Assembly (NCBI GenBank): GCA_014846205.1
Contig: RKAY01000028.1
Location: forward strand, 1-8,033
Length of the DNA: 8,033 nucleotides
Origin: Collinsella aerofaciens
Lineage (GTDB): Bacteria > Actinomycetota > Coriobacteriia > Coriobacteriales > Coriobacteriaceae
Direction: 5' to 3'
Shown: positions 1-6,899 of the stretch, piece by piece
How the letters are laid out: every line of letters begins with the position of its first letter
Position numbering within the stretch: position 1 is the first letter of the stretch
The notes under the pieces: model-generated
What the model saw: the letters and a program-made list of their open reading frames with translations, nothing else
Databases searched by the model: none
What the model was told of the DNA's origin: nothing
Made by a program: the position numbers and the translations under genes

Positions 1-134
1 TCGATTTGTAACAGCTGGCCGCCAAAACCGGCCCTTCGTGTTACAGATCGAGACAAACCAAAACCGTCCTGCAGAAAATCTCAATCTGTAACAGTTAGTC
101 GTCGAAATTGGGTCTTACTGTTACAGATTGAGAT
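1..134. repeat. Left array of 57-bp palindromic repeats (two units, first cut by the window edge)
   Basis: Two units are visible. Unit 1 ends at 54 and lacks its first bases at the window edge; unit 2 spans 78-134. Each unit is a conserved left arm (consensus GTCTCGATCTGTAAC), a 27-bp variable interior, and the reverse complement of the arm. The units are separated by exactly 23 bp (55-77), so the repeat period is 80 bp, as in the array at 7648-7864. In unit 2 the arms are perfectly complementary over 18 bp (78-95 with 117-134), although both differ from the consensus at two matching positions. Unit 1 keeps pairing through a G-T wobble. The array lies just beyond the stop codon of the putative minus-strand remnant at 151-264. 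It is not a CRISPR array: the conserved elements alternate in orientation. Function is unknown; I see no protein coded here. Confidence 0.85.
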
Positions 135-150
135 GTTTGAAGCGGTGAGC

Positions 151-264
151 TTACAGGTCGAATTTGGGGACCTTGTCGTCGTCCTTGAGGTCGGCGTGCG
201 TTACGCGATTGTTTCGAAACGGGTGGGAAACACAACGGGCCGGCGATGCTCCTAGTATGCCTAT
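151..264 (-). pseudogene. Putative 3' remnant of a minus-strand gene
   Basis: Read on the minus strand, the frame ending in TAA at 153-151 gives a tail ending ADLKDDDKVPKFDL. Its last 16 sense codons have G or C at 15 of 16 third positions and A or T at 13 of 16 second positions. That is the coding signature of this genome's well-expressed genes, and the product is charged and protein-like. The frame is open only back to a TGA at 267-265 and contains no ATG, GTG or TTG, so it cannot be a normal complete gene. It overlaps the region upstream of gltB. The likeliest reading is the last codons of a gene whose 5' part was deleted or replaced. I do not recognise the family. Chance remains possible because the stretch is short. 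Confidence 0.35.
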
Positions 265-283
265 TCAACTGACTGTCTAATAT
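200..283 (+). promoter_or_regulatory. Probable gltBD control region
   Basis: This stretch upstream of gltB contains a perfect 10-bp palindrome, GTTTCGAAAC (211-220). Its right half GAAAC recurs at 227-231, giving GAAAC-n6-GAAAC on an 11-bp repeat, about one helical turn. Such spacing suits a regulator bound to one face of the DNA and partly recalls the GlnR box of actinobacteria (GTnAC-n6-GAAAC), but no correctly spaced GTnAC half-site is present. TAATAT (278-283) looks like a -10 box, but it would start transcription inside the ribosome binding site, so it is doubtful. TAGTAT (253-258) is a better placed but weaker -10, without a clear -35. The promoter itself is therefore not resolved. Confidence 0.3.
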
Positions 284-299
284 CTAGGGGAGGATCGCG

Positions 300-3200
300 A
301 TGCAGGCAGATTCCGCTCAGCAGCAGGGCCTTTATCGCCCCGAATTCGACCACGATGCATGTGGCATCGGCGCGCTTGCCGATATCAACGGCGAGCGCCA
401 TCACCAGATTCTGGACGACGCACTGTCCATTCTGGTCAACTTGGAGCACCGCGGCGGTACGGGACTCGAGAAGAACACCGGCGACGGCGCTGGCATCCTG
501 TTCCAGGTTCCGCATCACTTTTTCCGTAAAGAGGCTCAAAAGTGCGGCCAGATTCTGCCGGCAGAGGGCGACTATGGCGTGGCCATGCTGTTCTTCCCGC
601 AGGACGACAAGGGCGTAGAGGATGCCCGCCGCGTGTTTGAGGAGGGCTGCGCCGAGGCCGGCGTGCCGCTGCTCTTTTGGCGCGAGGTGCCGGTCGATCC
701 GCACGACCTGGGCGAGACGGCTCGCGCCTGCATGCCTACTATCCTGCAGGCCTTCCTGGGCCGTCCGGACGACACGCCGGCGGGCGACGCCTTCGAGCGC
801 CGTCTGTACGTGTGCCGCCGCACCATCGAAAAGAAGGCCGACGCCGAGTTTGCCCTGCGCGACAAGATCTTCTACGTGTGCTCTATGAGCTCGCGCACTA
901 TCGTGTACAAGGGCATGCTGGTCGCCACGCAGATGCGCCGCTTCTTCATCGACCTCAACGACGCCGCCGTCAAGACGGCCGTGGCGCTCGTCCACTCGCG
1001 CTACTCCACCAACACCACGCCCAGCTGGGAGCGTGCGCACCCCAACCGCTTTATCATCCACAACGGCGAGATCAACACCCTCAAGGGCAACGTCAACTGG
1101 ATCCGCGCCCGCGAACCCAACCTGTACAGCCCCGTGCTGCAGCACGATCTTGAGCGCGTGATGCCCATCATCAACCGCGAGGGTTCCGATTCTGCGATTC
1201 TGGACAATGTGCTCGAGTTCCTGGTCATGAACGGTCGCCCGCTTACGCGTGCCGCGTCCATGTTGCTGCCCGAGCCGTGGGACCACAACGACAGCCTGAG
1301 TGAGGAGCGCCGCGCCTACGACGCTTACCAGTCCATGCTCATGGAGCCGTGGGATGGCCCGGCGGCCATCGCCTTTACCGACGGTCGCACCCTGGGCGCC
1401 GCCCTCGACCGTAACGGTCTGCGTCCCGCCCGCTACTATGTGACGCGCGACGGTCGCTTTATGCTGGCAAGCGAGGTGGGCACCATCGAGGTGAGCCCCG
1501 AGAACATCCTGACGAGCGGCTGTCTGGGGCCGGGCCAGATGCTCGAGGTCGACTTTGCTCGCGGCCGCGTCATCTACAACGAAGAGCTGCGCGCTCGTTA
1601 CGCCAAGGAAAAGCCCTACCGTGATTGGATTGCCGAGGAGACGCTGACCGTCGACGCGCTCGATAAGCCTGCCGCGGCAACGCCCGCCGAGGATGTCGAG
1701 GTGCCCGCTGCCGTGCGCATGACCAAGCTCGGGTATCACTGGGATGATGTTGACGAGGTCGTGCGTCCCATGGCCCAGCAGGGCAAGGCGCCGCTCGCCT
1801 CGATGGGCATCGATGCGCCGTTGGCCTGCCTGTCCAAAAAGACGCGCTCCTTCTACGATTATTTCTATCAGCTGTTCGCCCAGGTCACGAATCCGCCGAT
1901 CGATGCCCTGCGCGAGCACATGGTCACTTCGACCACGCTCTACCTGGGCAACCACGGCAACCTGCTCGAGGACTCCCGTACGGCCTGCCAGCTGGTTCGC
2001 TTGGAGCGCCCGCTGCTGAGCGAGGAGGAGTTCGACCGCATCTGCGCCATCGACCGCGTGGGCTTTAAGCCCTGCCGTTTCCGTGCCGTGTACCGCCGCG
2101 ATGCCGGCGAGGGCGCGCTGCAGGCTGCGCTCAAGCAGCTTGCCGAGGACGTTGAGGCTGCGGTCCGCGACGGCGTGAACATCGTGGTGTTGAGCGATCG
2201 CGCCGCTGCGGGCGAGGTGCCCGTGCCGTCGCTGCTCGCCGTGGGCTGCGTGCACAATCACCTGATCCGCGCCGGCGTGCGTACCTTTGCCGACATCGTG
2301 GTGGAGTGCGGCGACGCTGTGTCTCCGCACGACTTTGCCGCGCTGGTGGGCTACTCCGCGAGCGGCATCTATCCGTACAACGCACATGCGTGCATCCGCG
2401 ATCTGGCGGCACGCGGCGATCTGGACGTGACGGTCGAGCAGGGCATCGCCAACTACAACAAGGCTGCAACCGCCGGCATCGTTTCCATCATGTCCAAGAT
2501 GGGCATCTCTACGGTGCAGAGCTACCATTCGGCGCAGATCTTCGAGGCCGTGGGCTTTACGCCGGAGTTCGTCAACGCGTACTTCGCCGGCACGGTGAGC
2601 CGTGTGGGCGGTATGGGTGTCGAGGACGTTGAGCGCGAGCAAAACGAGCGCTACGACGCCGCGCTCGCTATCCTTAAGAGCCCGGCACCCGATCAGCTGC
2701 CCACGCTGGGTTTGACCAAGTGGCGCCCGTTCGGCGGCGAGGATCACCTCATCGATCCGCAGACTGTCTACCTGCTGCAGACCGCCTGCCGCGAGGACAG
2801 TTACGACACCTTTAAGGAGTACAGCGCCCGCCTGCACCGCACCGGCCGTGCCGTGCGCCTGCGCGACTTGCTCGACTTTGATGCCAGCGACCGCACTCCG
2901 GTGGCACTCGACGAGGTGGAGCCCGCGCTCAACATCGTCCGCCGCTTTAACACCGGCGCCATGTCGTACGGCTCCATCAGCAAAGAGGCGCACGAGTGCA
3001 TGGCCATCGCCATGAACCGCCTGCACGGTCGCTCCAACTCCGGCGAGGGCGGTGAGGATCCGCGTCGCGAGACCCCGCTGGCTAACGGTGACTCCAAGAA
3101 CTCCGCCATCAAACAGGTGGCAAGCGCGCGCTTTGGCGTGACGAGCCGCTACCTGTGCAGCGCCTTCGAGATTCAGATCAAGATGGCCCAGGGCGCCAAG

Positions 3201-4988
3201 CCCGGCGAGGGTGGCCATCTGCCCGGCAAGAAGGTCTACCCCTGGATCGCCGAGGTCCGTCAGTCCACGCCCGGCATCGGCCTGATTTCGCCTCCGCCGC
3301 ACCACGATATTTACTCCATCGAGGACCTGGCAGAGCTTATCTTCGATCTTAAGAACGCCAACCTCGGTGCGCGCGTGTCGGTCAAGCTGGTCAGCGAGGC
3401 CGGCGTCGGCACCATCGCCACCGGTGTGGCCAAGGGTGCCGCCGACAAGATCTTGATCAGCGGCCACAATGGCGGCTCGGGTGCCGCTGCGCGCGACTCT
3501 ATCTGGCATGCGGGTCTGCCGCTGGAGCTCGGCCTTGCCGAGGCCCAGCAGACGCTGCTGCAAAACGGCCTGCGCTCGCGCGTGGTGCTCGAGGCCGACG
3601 GCAAGCTCATGGACGGCACCGACGTTGCCGTCGCCTGCTTGCTGGGCGCCGAGGAGTTTGGCTTTGCGACCATGCCGCTCATCTCCATGGGCTGCCTCAT
3701 GCAGCGCGACTGCCAGCAGGACACCTGCCCGGCCGGCATCGCTACGCAAAACTGCCGCCTGCGTCGCGGCTTCCGCGGCAAGCCTGAGCACGTCGAGCAC
3801 TTTATGCTCTTTGTTGCCGAGCAGCTGCGCGAGGTCATGGCGAGCTTGGGCTTCCGCACCGTCGACGAGATGGTCGGCCATCCCGAGTGCTTACGCCAGA
3901 TCGAGGTCCCGGGTAACCGCAAAGCAAACCTGCTCGATCTGTCGCCCGTGCTGGCAAGCGCGACCTGCGAGTTCGGTGCCCATATCCCGGGCGCCGACGG
4001 TCGCCACTTTCTGCCGCAGATGGCTGCGGACAGCGAGCTCGACAAGACGCTCGACTCCACGTTGTTTGTGCCCTATACGGCCGATGCCCGTGCGCACCTG
4101 CGTCCGATTCGCTTCCGCGCCGATATCGCCAACGTCAACCGCTGCGTGGGCACCATCTTGGGCAACGCGGTGACCAAGGCGCATCCCGAGGGCCTGCCCG
4201 CCGGCTCCATCACCATCGATTGCGATGGCTCGGCCGGTCAGAGCTTTGGCGCCTTCCTGCCGCGCGGCATTACGCTCAACGTGTGCGGCGACGCCAACGA
4301 CTACTTTGGCAAGGGCCTTTCGGGCGGCGAGGTGTCGGTGCGCCCCAACCCGCATGCGACCTACAAGTTCGACGAGAACATCATCGTGGGCAACGTTGCG
4401 TTCTTTGGTGCCACGAGCGGCCGCGGCTTCATTAACGGTCTTGCTGGCCAGCGTTTTGCCGTGCGCAACTCCGGTGCCACCGTGGTGGTCGAGGGCTGCG
4501 GCAACCATGGCTGCGAGTACATGACGGGCGGTCTGGCGCTCATCCTGGGCGAGGTCGGGCAGAACTTCGCCGCCGGTATGACGGGCGGCGTGGCCTATGT
4601 CTTTGACCAATACGGCACGTTTGACGCCCGCGTGAACCACGAGAGCGTGGAGCTCAAGGCCCCGACGGCCGATGAACTGGCGCAGATCCGCGCGCTCATC
4701 CAGGAGCACGTGGACGTGACGCAGAGTCCGCGCGGCATTAAGCTGCTCTACAGCTTTGAGACGATGAGCAAGCACTTTGTGAAGGTCATTCCGACCGAGT
4801 ACGAGCGCGTGCTGGCGATTGTCGCTGCGGCCGAGGCCGTGGGCAAGACGCATGCGCAGGCAGAGGAGCTGGCGTTTGACATTGTGACCGGTCGCGCGAG
4901 CGCCGCGGATGTCGCTCGCTTTGATGTTGCGGGCGGTGCTGCGTCCGTGGCCGCCGGTTCTGTTGCTTCGACCAAGAAGGAGGCGTAA
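300..4988 (+). CDS. gltB: Glutamate synthase (NADPH) large (alpha) subunit
   Basis: This cytoplasmic enzyme hydrolyses glutamine and passes the ammonia through an internal tunnel to 2-oxoglutarate, making two glutamates. At 1562 aa it is full length for the family. It opens with a short leader before DACGIG; Cys21 is the expected N-terminal nucleophile once about 20 residues are cleaved. The glutaminase domain (about 21-430) includes EHRGGTG, HSRYSTNT, HNGEINTLKGN (Asn255) and NGLRPARY. A central domain (about 475-790) starts at GYHWDDVDEVV. The FMN synthase domain runs from about 880 (RFNTGAMSYGSIS) through ISGHNGGSG to the 3Fe-4S ligands Cys1132, Cys1138 and Cys1143 (C-x5-C-x4-C). A glycine-rich GXGXG domain follows (about 1260-1500), then an Ala-rich tail of about 45 residues. 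The start is set by the SD AGGGGAGGA (286-294), 5 bases before the ATG. It is the first gene of an operon with gltD. Confidence 0.98.
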   Translation: MQADSAQQQGLYRPEFDHDACGIGALADINGERHHQILDDALSILVNLEHRGGTGLEKNTGDGAGILFQVPHHFFRKEAQKCGQILPAEGDYGVAMLFFPQDDKGVEDARRVFEEGCAEAGVPLLFWREVPVDPHDLGETARACMPTILQAFLGRPDDTPAGDAFERRLYVCRRTIEKKADAEFALRDKIFYVCSMSSRTIVYKGMLVATQMRRFFIDLNDAAVKTAVALVHSRYSTNTTPSWERAHPNRFIIHNGEINTLKGNVNWIRAREPNLYSPVLQHDLERVMPIINREGSDSAILDNVLEFLVMNGRPLTRAASMLLPEPWDHNDSLSEERRAYDAYQSMLMEPWDGPAAIAFTDGRTLGAALDRNGLRPARYYVTRDGRFMLASEVGTIEVSPENILTSGCLGPGQMLEVDFARGRVIYNEELRARYAKEKPYRDWIAEETLTVDALDKPAAATPAEDVEVPAAVRMTKLGYHWDDVDEVVRPMAQQGKAPLASMGIDAPLACLSKKTRSFYDYFYQLFAQVTNPPIDALREHMVTSTTLYLGNHGNLLEDSRTACQLVRLERPLLSEEEFDRICAIDRVGFKPCRFRAVYRRDAGEGALQAALKQLAEDVEAAVRDGVNIVVLSDRAAAGEVPVPSLLAVGCVHNHLIRAGVRTFADIVVECGDAVSPHDFAALVGYSASGIYPYNAHACIRDLAARGDLDVTVEQGIANYNKAATAGIVSIMSKMGISTVQSYHSAQIFEAVGFTPEFVNAYFAGTVSRVGGMGVEDVEREQNERYDAALAILKSPAPDQLPTLGLTKWRPFGGEDHLIDPQTVYLLQTACREDSYDTFKEYSARLHRTGRAVRLRDLLDFDASDRTPVALDEVEPALNIVRRFNTGAMSYGSISKEAHECMAIAMNRLHGRSNSGEGGEDPRRETPLANGDSKNSAIKQVASARFGVTSRYLCSAFEIQIKMAQGAKPGEGGHLPGKKVYPWIAEVRQSTPGIGLISPPPHHDIYSIEDLAELIFDLKNANLGARVSVKLVSEAGVGTIATGVAKGAADKILISGHNGGSGAAARDSIWHAGLPLELGLAEAQQTLLQNGLRSRVVLEADGKLMDGTDVAVACLLGAEEFGFATMPLISMGCLMQRDCQQDTCPAGIATQNCRLRRGFRGKPEHVEHFMLFVAEQLREVMASLGFRTVDEMVGHPECLRQIEVPGNRKANLLDLSPVLASATCEFGAHIPGADGRHFLPQMAADSELDKTLDSTLFVPYTADARAHLRPIRFRADIANVNRCVGTILGNAVTKAHPEGLPAGSITIDCDGSAGQSFGAFLPRGITLNVCGDANDYFGKGLSGGEVSVRPNPHATYKFDENIIVGNVAFFGATSGRGFINGLAGQRFAVRNSGATVVVEGCGNHGCEYMTGGLALILGEVGQNFAAGMTGGVAYVFDQYGTFDARVNHESVELKAPTADELAQIRALIQEHVDVTQSPRGIKLLYSFETMSKHFVKVIPTEYERVLAIVAAAEAVGKTHAQAEELAFDIVTGRASAADVARFDVAGGAASVAAGSVASTKKEA

Positions 4989-4993
4989 GTGCC

Positions 4994-6475
4994 ATGGGTA
5001 AGCCCGGTGCTTTTCTTGATATCGATCGCGTGACCCACGAGCTGCGCCCCGTGGAGGAGCGCAGCCGCGATTTCGATCCGCTGTACGTGGAGCTCGACGA
5101 CGACGCGCGCCGTGCCCAGGCGAGCCGCTGCATGATGTGCGGCGTGGCGTTTTGCCAGATGGGCGCGAGCTTTGGCAAGGCGCGCCCGAGCGGCTGCCCG
5201 CTGCACAACCTGATTCCCGAGTGGAATGAGCTGGTGTACCGCGGCCGCTGGGACGAGGCTGCCGAGCGTCTGTCGCTCACATCGCCCATGCCCGAGTTCA
5301 CGAGTCGCGTGTGCCCGGCGCTGTGCGAGGCCGCGTGCAACCTGGGTTCGGTCGATGGCCAGCCCACGACGATTCATGACAACGAGCGTGCGATCAGCGA
5401 CCACGAATGGGCAAATGGCGGTCCGCGTCGCTTTGAGCCGGCGGGGGAGGGCGCACCCACGGTTGCCGTGGTGGGCTCCGGTCCTGCTGGTCTGGTGGCA
5501 GCATGGGAGCTCGCGCGTCGCGGCGCGCGCGTGACGGTGTTTGAGCGTGACGACCGTCCGGGTGGTTTGCTCATGTACGGCATTCCCAATATGAAGCTCG
5601 AGAAGTCCGTGGTCGAGCGTCGCGTGGTGCTCATGCGCGAGCTGGGCATTGTGTTTGAGCTGAGCGCCGATGTGACGGACCCTGCGGTGGCAGCCAAGCT
5701 CGATGGCTTTGACGCTGTCGTGGTGGCTGCTGGTGCTCGTGCCCCGCGCGGGCTTTCGGCTGCGAACGTGGATGCTCCGGGCGTGGTGTATGCGGTGGAC
5801 TACCTGACGGCTTCGACCGTGTCGGTACTCGACGGCGGCGAGCCCGCTATTGACGCACGCGGCCTGGACGTCGTGGTCATTGGCGGCGGCGATACCGGCA
5901 ACGACTGCGTGGGTACCGCGGTGCGTCAGGGTGCGCGCAGCGTGCGCCAGTTTGAGTTCTTGCCGGCGGCGCCCGATAAGCGTACGGCGAGCAACCCCTG
6001 GCCGCAGTGGCCCAACGTTAAGAAAACCGACTATGGCCAGCAGGAGGCCATTGACGCCATGGGCGGTGAGATGCGCGCCTGGGGTGTGGATACCCTCGAG
6101 GTGCTGCTGGACAAGAAGGGTGCGGCAGCGGGGCTGCGCGTGGTCGATCTGGACTGGTCGGCCGGCAAGCCGGAACGCATCGCGGGCTCCGAGCACGAGG
6201 TGCCGGCGCAGCTGGTGCTCATCGCCTGTGGCTTTACGGGTCCCGAGCACAGCGTGTTCGACGCTGTCGGCGTGCCCGTTGCCGCCGCTGGCCGTCCGCT
6301 GCCGGTGATGGCCACCGAGGGCTCGCACCTTGCGACCCGTGTCGACGGTGTCGCCGCGGATGCCGCGCCGGTGTACGTGGCCGGCGACGCCCGCAACGGC
6401 AGCTCACTCGTGGTGAGTGCCATGGCCGATGCCCTGGCCTGTGCCGCCGAAGTCGCCGACGCGCTGGCGCTGTAA
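4994..6475 (+). CDS. gltD: Glutamate synthase (NADPH) small (beta) subunit
   Basis: This flavoprotein takes electrons from NADPH onto FAD and passes them through 4Fe-4S clusters to the FMN of GltB. At 493 aa it is of normal length. The N-terminal cluster domain has Cys46, Cys49, Cys54 and Cys68 (C-x2-C-x4-C-x13-C, the long Bacillus-type spacing) and a second group Cys107, Cys111 and Cys115. FAD binding starts near residue 157 with VVGSGPAGLVAAWEL, followed by RPGGLLMYGIPNMKLEK. NADPH binding starts at Asp292 with VVVIGGGDTGNDC. The closing FAD motif is AGDARNGSSLVVSAMADA; relatives usually have WAI-x-EGR after SLVV, so this end is divergent. The SD AAGGAGG (4977-4983) lies inside the end of gltB, 10 bases before the ATG. 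The 5-base gap to gltB indicates co-transcription and probably coupled translation. Confidence 0.98.
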   Translation: MGKPGAFLDIDRVTHELRPVEERSRDFDPLYVELDDDARRAQASRCMMCGVAFCQMGASFGKARPSGCPLHNLIPEWNELVYRGRWDEAAERLSLTSPMPEFTSRVCPALCEAACNLGSVDGQPTTIHDNERAISDHEWANGGPRRFEPAGEGAPTVAVVGSGPAGLVAAWELARRGARVTVFERDDRPGGLLMYGIPNMKLEKSVVERRVVLMRELGIVFELSADVTDPAVAAKLDGFDAVVVAAGARAPRGLSAANVDAPGVVYAVDYLTASTVSVLDGGEPAIDARGLDVVVIGGGDTGNDCVGTAVRQGARSVRQFEFLPAAPDKRTASNPWPQWPNVKKTDYGQQEAIDAMGGEMRAWGVDTLEVLLDKKGAAAGLRVVDLDWSAGKPERIAGSEHEVPAQLVLIACGFTGPEHSVFDAVGVPVAAAGRPLPVMATEGSHLATRVDGVAADAAPVYVAGDARNGSSLVVSAMADALACAAEVADALAL

Positions 6476-6507
6476 AGTAGTCACGGAGTTATTCAACAAT
6501 CGAATCG

Positions 6508-6605
6508 GCAAGGGCTGTCCCCAACGGCCGGCACATAAGGGACGTCCCCAAGTGCCGGCAGCTGGGGACGTTCCTTATGTGTCGGCATCCGGGGACACTC
6601 CTTGC
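6508..6605. repeat. 98-bp near-perfect palindrome (REP/BIME-like element)
   Basis: The element is symmetric about 6556/6557. Inner arms 6527-6550 and 6563-6586 pair over 24 positions with only two mismatches, both G-T wobbles. A 4x4 internal loop follows, then outer arms 6508-6522 and 6591-6605 pair at 13 of 15 positions. The 12-base apex itself holds TGCCGGCA. Four copies of a GGGAC/GTCCC core are built in, two per orientation. It begins 32 bases after the gltD stop. Such multi-copy hairpins between genes resemble REP/BIME sequences mobilised by Y1-type (RAYT) transposases, but no transposase is present here, so the class is an inference. It could slow decay of the gltBD message at its 3' end or help end transcription; there is no U-run of the classical type. 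Confidence 0.75.
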
Positions 6606-6852
6606 GGGTTTGCGAGCGTTTTGCTCGTTTGCCGACGTCTGACTGCTCGTCCGTTGACGTTTGCGCTCGCGGCGCTTTGCTGTTTTCGTGATGGCCGCGG
6701 CTGACCGGCTCAAAATCTCTGTATATTTGTCTATGTTTACCTGGGGTTTTGTTCCAGCGCGCATATTCGGCCAAGCATTCCGTCAAGTATTTGGTCAGCA
6801 TTTGGTTTGCAGTCGAGGCCCCGTTTCGTTCGCGCTGGCCGTGAGCATATGA
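6606..6852. other. Intergenic stretch without a supported gene
   Basis: This is richer in A and T than the flanking genes, with no frame showing this genome's third-position G/C bias. A small hairpin, CGAGC-GTTTT-GCTCG (6613-6627), followed by a short T-run could be a weak terminator for gltBD. TATATT (6722-6727) is a plausible -10 for the gene at 6900, with CTGACC (6701-6706) as a poor -35 at a short 15-base spacing. If real, the leader of that gene would be about 165 bases. Short open frames exist on both strands but lack ribosome binding sites. Confidence 0.4.
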
Positions 6853-6899
6853 CCTCCTCGTAAGCTCAAATCGAGGCCCATCGATTTGAGGAGGACGCC
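6853..6899 (+). promoter_or_regulatory. Hairpin that can sequester the ribosome binding site of the next gene
   Basis: CTCAAATCGA (6865-6874) and TCGATTTGAG (6881-6890) form a perfect 10-bp stem with a 6-base loop. Directly beyond it, CCTC (6853-6856) can pair with GAGG (6891-6894), leaving 8 bases bulged. Together these bury the SD GGAGG (6890-6894), which sits 5 bases before the ATG at 6900. The upstream CCTCCTC mimics the anti-SD end of 16S rRNA. This suggests translational control of the 235-aa protein. Alternatively, the 10-bp inverted repeat may be a DNA operator. The sequence cannot decide between them. Confidence 0.6.

Noticed and set aside
1..134. CRISPR array
   Set aside because: The conserved arms alternate in orientation and no cas gene is present. 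Units are palindromes with variable interiors rather than direct repeats.
151..161. TTACAGGTCGA as a degenerate third repeat arm
   Set aside because: It matches 10 of 11 bases of the arm but is out of the 80-bp phase and has no partner arm. It reads better as the end of the minus-strand remnant.
278..283. TAATAT as the gltB -10 box
   Set aside because: Transcription would begin around 290, inside the ribosome binding site at 286-294, leaving a leader too short to use it.
261..3881. A 1206-codon open frame on the minus strand opposite gltB
   Set aside because: It is in a mirrored frame of gltB, whose G/C-ending codons remove stops from the antisense strand. The product is His/Ala/Arg/Gly-rich with no recognisable domain.
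4748..6328. A 526-codon minus-strand frame opposite gltD
   Set aside because: It has the same antisense effect of codon bias, no family resemblance, and gltD is certain on the plus strand.
6493..6801. Minus-strand frame of 102 codons across the 98-bp palindrome
   Set aside because: The first 30 residues look protein-like, but there is no ribosome binding site, no third-position G/C bias, and the second half is translated palindrome. At most it is a decayed remnant.
6661..6852. Plus-strand frame of 63 codons in the gap before the 235-aa gene
   Set aside because: It has no SD site, no coding bias and no recognisable product.
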